Positions 39,957 to 52,100 of a DNA stretch of 64,000 nucleotides are shown here, piece by piece (the first letter of the stretch is position 1; every line of letters starts with the position of its first letter). Made by a program: the position numbers and the translations under genes. The notes under the pieces are model-generated. The model was not told the origin of the DNA. It made no database searches and worked only from the letters and a program-made list of their open reading frames with translations. Source of the stretch: Symsagittifera roscoffensis (Eukaryota; Xenacoelomorpha; Acoela; Convolutidae); assembly GCF_963678635.1 (NCBI RefSeq), contig NC_087062.1, positions 58,296,129-58,360,128 of the forward strand, read 5' to 3'.

Positions 39957-41126
39957 TCAACTGTTGCATGTGGTATATCTTACGGCGTATCCTTTGATGA
40001 ACTCTCGATAATAGTTAGCAAACCCCAAAAAGCTCATCAGTTGCGTACCTGTCTTAGGTGCCTTCCAGGTCAAGAGCGCTTCGACCGCTTCGGGATCCGG
40101 TCTTACTCCATTGTTATCCACAAGGCGGCCCAGATAAATTATTGAGTCTCTGAGGAATTCACACTTGGAGGGTTTACACTTCAGGCCCGCCTGTCCCATG
40201 CAAGTAAACGCCTCATCCAACCTCTCTATATGATGCTCCAGGGTTGGTGTTGCTATCACGACATCATCATTATAACACATGATGATTTTCCCGTATTTCT
40301 TGGTTACATTAGTGAGTGCCTGGGCCATCAGTCGCTGGAATGTGGCCGTCGCGTTGCACAATCCGAACGGCATCCTCTTCCACGGGAACAATCCCAACTC
40401 GCACGCGAAGCCCGTTTTCTCCCGATCTTGCTTTCTGATTGGCACCTGCCTGAACGCAGTGCCCAAACCCAACGTCGTGAAGAACTTCGCGTCCCCCAAT
40501 TTGGAGAGGCTCTCATCGATGCGGGGAATCGGGTATGCGTCCTTTATCGTCACTGCGTTATAGTAACGGAAATCACAACAAAACCTGAGTTGCCCCCTTT
40601 CTTTTTTTGCCATGACCACGCCACAAGCCCACGGGGACTTCGACGGCTCGATCATGTCATACTCCATTAACATCTCGATTTCTTTCCTGCACGCTTCTGA
40701 TTTATGTGGGGTCATTCTCCTCGCCCCTTCCCTATGAGGTACGGATCCCTCTTCTATCTCAATCTCGTGTTCTACAGAATTGCAGCAACCTATGTCGGCC
40801 TTATGCTTAGAAAAAACGTCTGCATTCGAGTTTAGCACCGCCCTGGGCGAATCTAGTTCTTTGTCCGATTTTTTACCCTTCAGATGTTCAATCTCGGGCA
40901 AGACATGTTTATTTGCTGCTAACTCTGTTTCTGTTGGTCTCGCGGGAAAATTCGAACAACTAGACAACCCATCATCTGTCTCTGACTTCATTGAAAACAA
41001 TTTCTTAGAAAAATTCAATTCATTTATTCTCTTTAGTATACATTTCTGATTCGCGTGCAAGGGACATTTAGTTACATCAAACTTGTTCAAGTTCTCCCCG
41101 CTCTGAAAGTCTGTGTTCAGAGGCAA
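39957..41126 (-). pseudogene. pol: Reverse transcriptase domain, element 2
   Basis: 389 codons. It has the VLPEIEHLKGK start, the VPHREGARRM and DMIEPSKSPWACGVVMAKK blocks, LGLGTAFRQVP (the first catalytic Asp of the usual LDLGSAF is Gly here), LFPWKRMPFGLCNA and C-Y-N-D-D in place of Y-V-D-D, then GFANYYREFIKGYA. Loss of the first Asp and the V-to-N change suggest an inactive enzyme. The frame ends near 39957 by a frameshift before RNase H. It begins upstream of the element 1 frame, showing the true link to protease (KSETDDGLSSCSNF). Confidence 0.9.
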
Positions 41127-41138
41127 TGCGTAGCCAAG

Positions 41139-43355
41139 TTACTTTCCCCTCTGTATTGTCACTGTGGTTGCTTCTGTGTTCAACAACACACTCACACACT
41201 GAGTGAGTGAGAAGCTTCTTCCTAAAATAGCCGAGCTCTTACTGTTTGGATTTGGTACCAGACACACCTGTCTGTCCATACTGATTTCATTCAAGTTCCT
41301 CATCCTAAACGTCGCTACTACGGCTTGGTTTGCCTTCAATCTAACTTTTCGATCCAGAAAAATTGTCACCTTTGCCTGGCTAATTAAGATCTTATTAAGA
41401 GGTTTCTTTTCATACTTCCTTTCAGGATCTTTGATCCTGATCAACACGTCGTTGAGGTCGATCGCGACATCGAAGTTGCGTACGAAGTCTCTCCCCAGGA
41501 TGAACTGATCTGATTCGTCCAAGATTTCCACCACCAGGAAGCTCATCCAAAGATGTCTTCCTCCAAGCTGCAGTGATATAATCGTGGACCGTCCTGTCGC
41601 ATCGATTGCTCCCTGATTGGCAGCCGCCAGTCTGATGTTTGTCGCTATCAGATCCGACCTTTCGAAGCCCACATCAGTCCAGGTGCTGACTGGCATCACG
41701 CTGACCACTGCTCCCGTGTCTAAAAGTCCCTTTACTGAAAGTTGTCTGCCCTGCACATCCAGCACATGCGATGCCAGATCGGCTTCGCAACCTATGTGAA
41801 CCGCATCCTGCGCAAGCATGGCGTTATGTCCGATTCTTCGCACCTTCAGCTCCTCTAGACAAATGTATGTCCGGCCTACTTGATCTTTTGCATCAGTCAC
41901 GTGAGTCTTCGTGTAGATGTTAATGCCGTCCACATTCATCAGAATCGGATATGGGCCATGGACTTTGATGTAATGTCCATCTACTCTCATTAGTCTTAGA
42001 CCTCCTGTCGTGAGCAGCAATTGCACTGCCCTGGAGTCCAACTTGGGATCCTTCTTCCTCAGGTAGTCCGCATGAATGTCCAGGTGTACCAGCGTGATCT
42101 CGGACGGTTCACTGAAGTTCTTGACCACCTGGTGTCCTGCGACCAGAATAATGCACATTATCTTTGTTCCTTCTTTCGTCATGCCAAAGGCTCTACCCGA
42201 GATAACATTTAGTTTTATTCCCGGTTTTCTGGGTTCCTGTTTGTCCTCTTCTTCCGTTGTTTTCCCCAGAAGGTCAATTTTTTCCCGACGATCTGTGCTT
42301 TCTAGTTCCGACCTTACCCACTGCGCAACTTCCCTCGTGGCTAGCTCCTGTTGGACATTCTGTAATGCAGTCCGTGACGCTAAGCCATAATCCACCTTGA
42401 GCGGGCCGGCCGATTCTGCCTCCAGGCTCGAGGCTATCACCTCATCAGGCAAGTTCTTCACCTTTTTAGTCGTAAATGTGCTCGGTGTCGTCTTGGTGAT
42501 GTACTCAGCTTTGTTCATCAGACGTGTTCGGCTGGCTTTGACGCCCGAAAACGCCTCTTTAAGGCCGGGATGTTTCGCCTCCGCCACTGCATCCCAAAAT
42601 TGAGTGCAATCCGACTTGAAATGTCCTTCCAACTTGCAGAAGAAGCACCTTGGTCCATACTTCATTATGAGTTCTCTCACATACTCTTCGTGGTCCTCGT
42701 CGGTCGCATCAAATTCGTCAAGAAAGTAGCCTATTGATTTCATGTTCTGCTTATAAGTCGAACAGGCGGAAACATGATGGTCCATCGAACCACAATTTGC
42801 ACATGACCTCCTCTTATCCGTGTCGTCACGAGGTCTGTACCAACTGGAGCTCGCGCCAGTGTTTGTTCGGCTGTAGTTGCCATAATTGCTGTAATGGTTT
42901 TGCGCCCTCGGTTTTATGAGCAAGTACTCACGCGACTTCATACGCAGATCATCGGGCGTGGGTACCTGGTCAAGCGACAGGGTGAAGTGAGTGGCTAGCA
43001 TGGTTTTCAGCTCATCGCTCTTTACTCCATCCATGAACTTCGAGGCGATCGCCAAGTTTCGCTCCGATATTCTTTCATCGGGATTGCGCCTCCTTCTGAG
43101 TAATTCAAGGTCGTCCAAGAACTTGTCCATGGATTCGTCATCTCTGTGACACCTTTTTTCAAACTTCACCATAGCTTGATGTACACCAGAGCCAAAAAGA
43201 TTCAGCAATATGTCGAATATCTTGCGAGCGCTGTCTCGTTTATTAGTTCTTTTCGCCATTACACAACTTAGGGCGGTTCCCTCTAGGTTGCTCGTCAATG
43301 CGCTGCATTCCTGTTTCTTTGAGAGATTCTCTTCCTCAAAATGTAATTTCATCAC
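41139..43355 (-). pseudogene. gag: Gag core, zinc knuckles and protease, element 2
   Basis: 738 codons open. Gag core (MVKFEKRCHRDDESMDKFLDDLE), two CCHC-type knuckles (CANCGSMDHHVSAC and CFFCKLEGHFKSDC, both C-X2-C-X4-H-X4-C), and an aspartic protease with GLLDTGAVVSVMP and ILGRDFVRNFDVAIDL. The phase begins just after a TGA at 43376-43374, where element 1 reads Cys in the DGCIDTW block, so the N-terminal part is cut off by a nonsense mutation. Otherwise the organisation equals element 1, with protease fused to gag and RT after it. Confidence 0.88.
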
Positions 43356-43373
43356 CTCTATCCAGGTGTCGAT

Positions 43374-44118
43374 TCAGCCATCTGACTCGTCCCTGTATGA
43401 CTTCGGCTTCTCGAGTGTCTCCCTCGACCTCTCTCCTCTCTCGGTTGACTTCGAGAGCTTGGTGATGAATGTTTCAAGGGATCTATTCAGAGGCTCAAAC
43501 ATCGAAGCATACATCGTTGTTTTCTGCGAGACTGTGGTCAGATCTGGCACTGATCTGACCTGTGGCACAGTGGGCAACCGTGTCTCCGGGGTGGCATTCG
43601 CCTCCGGCGGGACCGGGTTTGTCCAACCTGGCCTCAATGGGGCTGCCTGGGCCGCTCTCTATACTTAGATTCGTAATTCTTTCTCGAACTTTGTTGGGCC
43701 ACGGCATAGCTGCGTGCTCTGTCTCCATCATTTGCCTGGTGTGAGCGCTCCTCTCAATTACTCCCGTTTAAGATCTCGTCAAGCTTCCGCATCATCAGGT
43801 CAGATTTGACATCCAACTTCTTCTCCAGGCTAGTCATCGTATGAGCATAGGTATTGTCGTGATTGTTCAACAGTCGCTCGATCTCTCTCGTCATCCTAAT
43901 CTCTCTTTCCTCTGACTCCTTAGTTGCTTGAGCCAAGCTCTCTGCCAGGCATTGATCGGTGTTACGAATCGATTAAGCCTGATCGACTCTCGCCTGCGAC
44001 TTTACGTTTGTTAGCTCATCTCGCAATTTCTCTTGACCCTGGTGAGCTTTCTCTTCAAGGCCTGTCATTACGCCAGCAAACATGTCACTTATATCACCAG
44101 CCGCCCCCGATACCGGGG
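43374..44118 (-). pseudogene. gag: Gag middle region, element 2 (broken)
   Basis: Short pieces at 43936-43754, 43731-43495 and 43637-43374 in different phases. The last (ETFITKLSKSTERGERSRETLEKPKSYRDESDG) aligns with the region before IDTW in element 1. The first is a charged coiled-coil-like stretch equivalent to residues 30-120 of the element 1 frame. At least two phase changes and one stop. Confidence 0.65.
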
Positions 44119-44979
44119 TTAGACCCAGAGAAGATGCGGTTGTAGCCTGGTACTTGATGATGCACCGCCCTTCTGCGTGCCCATCGACATCAGCAACTGG
44201 TCGAACGTCAAGGATACTCCTACGGTTATCCCATCAGACATCGGCCTGGTAGGCGAGTTGGACAACGCTTTCCTGCTTTTGTCATTCCTTGGGCACGGCG
44301 TGAAGTCCACATCCGGATGAGCTATCTCCGGATGGTCATAACTGGAAGATAAACCTTCAGTTTGTAGTGACGCCGTGCGCTCGTCGTACAAAGAATTCCA
44401 GCTTTTCTTGGCTTTTGAACCCGTTTGTTCCTCACTTGGACTTATACTCGACATCATCGCATTCTTGCTCTGCTTGACTAGAGATGATTGTTCTTTTCTC
44501 CACTCGTTACTCTTAGTCTCCTATTTGAACGTTCCCCTGAACAATAGTTCTTCTCGCGGTTCGACCTCGGAACGCTCCGAGGCCTCCTCCGTTCTTTCAA
44601 CTTCCTCCCGCTCAAAGTCCTCGCCTGGCTCTTCCAGGTCCGCGTGGTGGTGGTAATCGGGTCGGATCAGCGTTTGCTCCCCTTCCTCGAAGGGATCTGT
44701 AAGCGTCACGCTCGCCTGTCTGGTCTCACCACTTCGCCCTTGATTGCCATCGAGGTTCTTCTCGCTTCTCAGTTTCATTCCGCTCACTGAAAGACCAGCC
44801 TGAACTTTAGTCGTTGCTTCGTCAGCAAAAACATCGGAAATGCTGCTAACCGTGGATTGGCTGCGCCGTGTTTTGAACATTCGTGTAGTCCCCGTACTCA
44901 ACCTGGAAATCTTAGTTGTTGCCCCTAACAAGTCTCTGCGCTGCATGCTAAGTGATGAAAAATTGACGGCAATGCACAA
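44119..44979 (-). pseudogene. gag: Gag N-terminal tail, element 2
   Basis: Two polar pieces, 44979-44521 (152 codons) and 44457-44119 (112 codons), rich in Ser, Thr, Glu and Arg, at the position of the 14507-15022 frame of element 1. Similarity to element 1 is weak, with shared composition and a TRSG/LRSEKN-type segment. Separated by a TAG at 44523-44521. No domain recognised. Confidence 0.5.
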
Positions 44980-47820
44980 GTTTCAAAATTAAATTCGAAA
45001 AAATTTTATCAAGTCTATTCACTCGAGTCCTCTAGTATTAAAAATATACATTCGATCTCGTAGAAACACTATAAGGGACTCAGCTCAAGCTACTCAAAGG
45101 GCCTATGTAGTGTTTAGATAGTACCGACTCTACTCAATTACCTAGTGTAACATTACCACAAAGTTTTCACAAGATATAGTCAATACACAAAACAGAATTG
45201 ATAATCAGATAAGAATATCCTATATGTGACAGCGACCTTTCGTTCAGTATCGACCTTACCGCCACACTCGTATCAAATCACTGCTTCGTTTAAGATCAAA
45301 CAATATATTATAAAAGAGCAGTGATGGTTTCAGTAACAGATAATTAAAACTTAGTCTTAAAGAAAAAGACTTCCCTCAATTGAAACACTCCAAAAGAACG
45401 AAGCCCAGGACACTGTCTTCTCAAGTGAGTGTGTATTTCCCTAATACACTCACCGAGGTATTCTTTTATGTGTTCCCGGATTGCCTGAGCTTTCCTATTA
45501 AGTAGCTCAAGGCAACCACACAACGAAAAGAACAATAAAAAAAAATTTGTTTCGGGTACTTCTGATAAACCCGATCTAGAATCCAAAGTTTACCACAAAT
45601 TTCCGGGTTAAATGGGCTCATATAATCCTAATATGCACGCCCGTTGGTAGTTGACCTTTTATTCCGACTGTAAATGGATATTTTAGTTGCTCAAAATGCC
45701 CCAGAAGGTACCCCTAATTTTTCAATAAGGAGGGTTGTTAAGGGGCTTAAATCACTCCGGAGGGTTACTTCGGAGGGTTGTTAAGACACTTAGGTTACTT
45801 CGGGGGTTTACTTCGGAGGGTACCTTAGTCACCCAAGTGACTTCGGAGGGTCCCCTTAAACTCACTAAGGAGGGTCAATAAGAGGCTTAATACGCTCCGG
45901 AGGGTTACTTCGGAGGGTTCCTTCAAAATTTCAAATTTTTCAAATCTCACTTAGGAGGGTCTCCAACTAGTCTCAGAAAGTGTCAAAACAAGCTGAATTC
46001 TCTGTGGGGGGATTGTTTTAACTTCTTCGAAAAATTTCCACGAAGGAGGGTTGCTAAGGGGCTTAGCTGACTCCGGAGGGTTACTTCGGAGGGTTCCCCA
46101 AAAATCGAGAAAACTGATTATTCTACCGCTGTAAAGCCTTCGATTGCGGTCTAACTGACTTAGAACTAGGTTGGCTGACTCGGTCAACCTTCCCAGTAGG
46201 ATAAAAAGGAGATCTTATAAAACTTTCTGCCGCTCGGAGGGTTCCTTAAAATTTGGACCCTCCGAACCAACAAATTCTAAAAATTTCTTTCCTGGGATTA
46301 TCAACCCAAAAATGGTTGCGGTCCACGAAAGTGGTTAAAAACGTCGACTTATGGTACCAAAATTATTCCAATCGGTTCTCTAGTCTTTGAGAAATCGCTA
46401 AAAACGCGTTCGTCAAATTGGCCTTTTTTCACCAGCTATATAGGTTCTGAAAGACTTTTTCGCAATTCTTAGTGAAAGTGCCTAAAAATAATTGAAACGA
46501 GCGTAGTAGCCCCGTACGGCACTGAATAATGCAAAAAAAATGGACCAGAATTGGTCTGGAAACAAAAATGTGGCCAAAAACTATCAAATTTGGACCCTCC
46601 AATTTCTTCCTTTTCCAATCTTTAAGTCTCTAGCTCTTTACAAAATTTACAAAATCTCTCTAGCAACCAAGCACTTTATGCTAGCACGCTCCTAAAACAA
46701 AATTTTGTCGCTTTAACTCTAAAACTCAAAAACTCGATCCTCAAAACATATTGGCGAAATTCAGAAAATTCCAAAAAATTTGATCGAAAAAATCTTGTTT
46801 TCGCCAACTTCAACTAAGTCTTTTTCCGCGCGGTTTCTTTAGTAAGGGGGATTGAGCTACGTAGTAGGTACTGTACAAAAGCTTTTTGCTGTTGGGAAAA
46901 GCTCGGATAGCTAAAACTTTGAGGTTTGACAGTTTGCTCGAAAATCAGTAATTTTCGACAAAATTGGGGTGTTTCTCGGGTCTAAATAGGAGATAAGTAA
47001 TATATAGTAAGGATAATAATCTATTAGTAGTCGTTAGTCGTTAATCAATACTATACCCTCCTTTGCACTAAAATAACCGAATTAACACCCTTAACTTGGA
47101 AATTCGCAATCGATGGAGGGTGCAATCGGACCGCCCCATTGTGCACCCCACCACTTAAGTTTTAACGAAATAGTACCCGAACGATACTAAAATTGTGTCA
47201 ACGATACCCAAAAATTGTTGTGGATGTTGTCCTTGATGTCCCTGTTGAGTCTGGAACACGTCGGTCAGCTTGCCACTCTACCCTCCGGTCACCGGCAAAA
47301 TCACCATGAACATTCTTAAATACTCAAATAACACTCAAGGGAGGGTACCTAACCCGCCACCAAAACACTCAATCTTTCTAACAGAAAACATATAAATCAA
47401 CCTAAAACCACAAAAATCTCAACCGGAAATAATATATAAACTATCACTTTATGTTTTTTATTGTTTTTGGTCTTTTTTGGATTTTTTAACTATTTTTTGT
47501 ACTTTTTTCTTTTCGGATAAATTTGTTTTTGGCGTTTTCTTGGTTTTACACTATTTTTGTTCGGTTTTACGCTTTCTCTTTAATTGTTTGTAGTCCCGGG
47601 ACCTTGGGATCAGCGTGCTCATGGCTTCCCACCTAAACCTCCGGCCCCCGGAACTTTCGGTCTTAACTAAGTTAAAAAGCTAAACAGTACTAGGCGGAGG
47701 GTCGGTATCTTCCCCCTAGTACAACAAAGGTCAGTAAGGCCTCTAACTTGAACATACGCCCGGAGCGGAGGGTTCGTCGCTGAAACGTTTGCTGATCATG
47801 ATGGTCTTATGCCTTTGACA
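44980..47820 (-). other. Long leader of element 2
   Basis: About 2.8 kb without a credible gene, between the primer site and gag. A+T-rich parts alternate with the GGAGGGTT repeat block. Segments near 47440-47590 are A-rich on the transcript strand (runs such as ACAAAAA and CCAAAAAAG) and resemble the A-rich segment of the element 1 leader near 10560-10660. Confidence 0.55.
45700..46110. repeat. GGAGGGTT short-motif repeats in the element 2 leader
   Basis: About a dozen GGAGGGTT, GGAGGGTA or GGAGGGTC motifs on the plus strand, several in the phrase CTCCGGAGGGTTACTTCGGA (for example near 45751, 45895 and 46071), also with AGGGGCTTA. Spacing is irregular. On the transcript strand these read AACCCTCC. 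They are unrelated in sequence to the element 1 minisatellite but sit in the same part of the leader. Confidence 0.85.
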
Positions 47821-47839
47821 GGCCCACCCAGGAGCGCCA
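47821..47839 (-). promoter_or_regulatory. Element 2 primer binding site candidate
   Basis: On the minus strand TGGCGCTCCTGGGTGGGCC starts 12 bases after the 5' LTR. The first 15 bases equal the site in element 1, and so do most of the intervening bases (GTTTTTA). It would pair with a tRNA ending AGGAGCGCCA. Confidence 0.65.
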
Positions 47840-47851
47840 TAAAAACGTCTA

Positions 47852-48172
47852 TGTAACATTCGCCCAAATACTACACAGTGACGGAGCGTAGAAAAAGTAG
47901 CTATAGACGACTGACCGGCGTCAGTTACCTAAATTCTACTCGTTTTTCACCGTCTCGACGTAGCGAGTTGATTATTCTGGTCTGTCTAGGGCTAAGTAAA
48001 AGGTTACTATTATTAGGCCATCAGTCAAACGACTTTTAATCAGCTTCCGTTTACATGCGAATACAACCACATAGCTGGGTCTCGGATCCTCAGACTACAT
48101 GATTGCTATTAAAAACACGGCTCGAATATCCTATTTTACTATGTTTTTGATGGCAGTTCTTTATTAAACCCA
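47852..48172 (-). repeat. Element 2 5' LTR
   Basis: 321 bp, about 97% identical by eye to 27348-27667, starting TGGGTTTAA and ending TGTTACA on the minus strand. The final bases GAATGTTACATAG are shared with the end of the element 1 LTR and its first following bases; otherwise the two families of LTR differ. Confidence 0.9.
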
Positions 48173-49017
48173 TTGGAGATGGATTGACCATTTCCTCTTT
48201 CTAGCTACTCATATTCTAAAATATGAAATAATACCGGTGTTAATTCAAATCGTTTATGGCATCAGAGTAGCTAAAAATCCAGTTCTTTATATTCCTTCAC
48301 CATATACTGTCTCTGGGGGTCCGAGCCTCTGCTTCCGTGATCTCACTGTAACAACGTCGTTATTACTCCCAATTCGTGGCACGGGAGGGTACTGCTCTTT
48401 ACTCCTTCCCCACTGAAGCCTCCTTTCCGCCTGTTGTCTCTAATTAACTGTCTTATCGTGCGTGATCGTTACGATAAGAGGCTTCGTTTTTTCTTACGTT
48501 CCCGTTTGACTGTTTTTCACTATTTCAGCTGTTTTTCTGTTTTCTTCTGTTTTTCGTTTCAAAATGGCCGTTTTAGCATTTCTCAGATATGTGACGTCAC
48601 TATTCGAATTTTCGGAAATTTAAAATCCCAGAATATTCCGACCCTCCTTTTTACTAATAAATGATCGTTAAGGCCTCTAATTCTATTCTCGCATTGTGCC
48701 GGAAGGTTAGGCTGTGCCAATCTGGCAGAATGGCACAAAGGTAAATGAAGTTGACGCACTGGTTTACTATCGGAATCAGATGAGACGACAGAAACAAGAA
48801 CCGATGTTGCGTAAACCAATACTTTTCTCAGAAACACTTGTACTAAAATTGTTGCTTTCGACAAAGCCTCTGGTTTTTGTCTGCTGACAAATGCTGATTG
48901 CTGTGCCAATTTAGGAAGATACTCGTAACTGCCCGCAGTTGTTCGAGCAGTACAGTAGTTCGAGCATTTATATTTTAGCAGGTACATAGGTTCGTACACT
49001 TGAATGCTTTCTTTAAT
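48173..49017. other. Non-repetitive DNA right of element 2; one uncertain frame
   Basis: The base composition is less A+T-rich than to the right. A 138-codon minus-strand frame (48999-48583) is the only long one; it has no motif I know and no clear splice sites, so I do not call it a gene. A TGACGTCA palindrome is at 48592. Confidence 0.3.
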
Positions 49018-49061
49018 TCAGATGACACTTGGTCTCTTTTCATATTCCTTCTGTTTTTGAG

Positions 49062-49155
49062 TAAGGATACATCCACAGGACAGACTGAGAGTTAGGATAC
49101 ATCCACAGGACAGACTGAGAGTTAGGATACATCCACAGGACACTAGGATACATCC
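49062..49155. repeat. 30 bp tandem repeat, three copies
   Basis: AGGATACATCCACAGGACAG followed by ACTGAGAGTT repeats at a 30-base period, with a fourth partial AGGATACATCC after it. A short minisatellite; the repetitive minus-strand peptide there is a by-product. Confidence 0.9.
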
Positions 49156-52100
49156 AAGCGACCAGACTCTATGACACTTGCCCCATGTAAAATAAGCGCA
49201 GGCTCTGTTTGTAACACCAGAACGGATGCGGCCCAATTCGAAGATGCGAAAGAGAAAAAGAAAAAAAATTTTTAGTGATGGATACATTTTTTAACCAATA
49301 GCCTTTGAAGTTCAGGGTGCCGCTGCCAACCGTACTCAGATTTTTCTGGTTGCATTCTTAAAAAACTTGAACAATTGTTTTGTCTAAACAGGCCTTAACT
49401 TGCTTTATCTAAACAGGTTGCAAACGCTGAAATGATGAAAATAATTCCGAGCAATTTTTTTATTTGTAGAGCCACTGGAACAAAAGGCAGCCTGAAATAG
49501 GTATCGGATAGACCCGTAGCTTCATATCTTATCAATCTGTTAAAATTTTTATAAACTCTTATTCGCTATGTGCAGGTAGTTATTTTGCCACTCTGATTGG
49601 TTTGCTTCCCATCCATCTGAATCTCCTTATTTTTGTTCACGCTATATTTTTTCCCTTGATATGAAACCCAATGATTTTAAGGAACTCTCAAATTAGTGGC
49701 GTTGGTTAGCAGGATAATTTCTGAGCTCCTAATTTATGTTGAAACATTTTAAATTTCTAGTGTGGTAACTTGGGGTAACATCATATTTTCTGACCTTCTG
49801 ATTTATAGTTTATAAAAAAATGCAAATCATCCCACAGTCATCCCTGAATTAAAAAAAAGATTTCTGACAACTTTATTTGCCTTTTTTGAAAGTCTTTTTT
49901 AAAGAAAGTTTGTGCCGACAATCAAGTCAAAACTTTATTGCTCTGATCATTGAAAATAGGCAGGAACGTTGTTTTCGGCTGTCTTACGTTGTTTTTCTAC
50001 GCAGAGTCATGTTCTACAAATGATCAAAAAATTGAATCGAACGATACATTATTTTAAGACCCTTTCAGACTTGATTTGAACAACATTTTAAAAATTTCAA
50101 AAAAAATCCCATTGACGAGAAAAACTGTTTTGAAGTTTCTCAGATTTATTCTACTTCTGAGCAATCGAATAACGTTAGCAATATAAAATTTGGACCTCTA
50201 GGATCATAAAATTTTTTCGAATTTTTTATTTGAATATCTTTCCAGCGCTTCCTGATTTTTAAACGTTTTCTAGAAAAAAATTTAGTTTGTTATTGTTTTT
50301 GAAGACAGCTGTTCACGATTGTGCCTAATTGACTAATATTTTAAGTATCTGTGTACTTATCTCATATCTCATCACGCCGTGAACAAAAAAAAAACGACAC
50401 TAAAATTAAAGATTCTTTCATGGGCTTCTTCGGGTTTTTCTGTGCTACTTGCACAGCAACCGGCTGTCCTTGTTTGATTTTGTTTTTCAATCACTTTTAT
50501 TGTTAATTGACATCATTCTATGATCAAAATTGTTCCGATTTTCGAAAAAGTGAGGAATATATATGCCCGGGCTGTTTTTTTTTATTCAGACGAAATATGG
50601 AAAAGTTCTCTGCGTATAGTCATTGATCCGGAAATCTTGTGATTGCCCAGCGAGTTTGATTGCGTTTGACTAAAGTGCGGCTTTGCTGCTGAAATAATGA
50701 TTTGATAGTTTTTTTCCATTACGCAACTTGTTTATGCGTGGCAAGTCGTTTCAAATCTGCACTCATATTAATTCCAAATTGAATTGAAGCAAGCTAAATA
50801 GTCTTTAGTCGAGAATTTCATGGTCTTTTCTGATACGAGCAGTCTTGTTTAAATAAATAGGCTCTACATGATTGTTCATATAAATTGCACTTTTAGGTTT
50901 ATTGCTGCATATCGATTTTTTTTCCTAATTGTCGGAAAAAATTCGATTGCAAACAATACTGCGTGTATCAGGTTGAAGATTTGAGCATTTCGACTGTTTT
51001 TTAAGCTCTTTTAAACAGTAATAACACGAAAACATTCATGGTAAAAAAAAGAAAATAAATTTTTTTTTAGTTTGAGATTTTTTGAAAATCATCCCCCCAC
51101 ACACCATATAAAGAAAAAAGTGATAAATTTTGCTCCTAGTTACGAATCAATTATGGCAACTCAACCAATTTGGAACGATTTCTAAGATCGATTAAATCTC
51201 CGCTTCCTGGTAAATAATGCGCCTTAATTTTCCCTTTTTTTCTTTTTTGTTTTAATTTTTTAAATCAAAATGGCAATCTATAAACGCCCATAACTTAACG
51301 AAAAAAGAGCAAAGCTGAAACATTTTTTTCATATATATTTATACGCAGGCAAAACAACAAAACTTTCTGAATGGTAAAAAAAGTTTCGTAAAAAATAGCT
51401 AGTTTAAAAAAGTCGAAATATTTCTGAAGAAAAAAACACCCCGAGAGAAAATATTTCCTTACTTTCTTTACGAATGTCGGAGTAATGAACAGAATTAATT
51501 TCTTCGGAAAAATTTATGTATCGTTATAATTAGAAAATATGCGGGTTGTTTTCAAAATAGAGCTAATTCGGGATAAATAATCTGCTAGTTAAAAACTACT
51601 GTTGCATTCTTATTATAACTATTTTAAATAAATGACTTCCTTAAAAAGATCATATCAATTATTTCCCTTGCCAAACTATTTCTTGCTTTGATTGATTCAG
51701 TCAACAATATGAAAGAAATGGTTGTCCATATTTTCCCCTAATTTATCTTGCAGTAATATATCTTTAACAAACTATCTCAACAAATTCTAGAACCCAAGTG
51801 AATTTGTTAGTTATAGTAAGTTAGGTTTATTCTAGAAGTTTTCCTCATAAAATGAATCATAAAAACGAAGAAAAAAAATCCACATATTTTCAAGAATTTT
51901 TCTCAAATATACAAAAAAAATCATTTTTTTCGACCCAAAAAGCGCCAAAAGACGCTTCGAATAAACATTCCAGTACGGCAAAAGTAATTTTTCACAGCTC
52001 AATTTGATGTGAAAAAATTCAGCGTGTTTCTGAGGAAAAAAAAACTTTCTAAGCCGTAGTTTTCTAAAGACCACGGTCGGAACATTCTGTAGTACTTGCA

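Larger units (their letters stand above)
27348..48172 (-). mobile_element. Giant element 2: Ty3/gypsy-like element with accessory gene block
   Basis: About 20.8 kb on the minus strand, bounded by direct LTRs of 320 and 321 bp. Reading 5' to 3' from 48172: LTR, primer site identical in its first 15 bases to that of element 1, about 2.9 kb leader, gag, protease, RT, RNase H, spacer, integrase, macro-like module, then five accessory coding segments over about 7.5 kb, then LTR. Protein similarity to element 1 runs throughout gag and pol, so they are one family, but only element 2 has the middle of the accessory block. LTR copies differ by about 3% by eye. Stops and frameshifts are scattered through it. 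I see no matching target duplication at the ends. Confidence 0.88.

Noticed and set aside
48583..48999. 138-codon minus-strand frame right of element 2
   Set aside because: No recognised motif, no clear splice signals or conservation evidence. Length alone is not enough.
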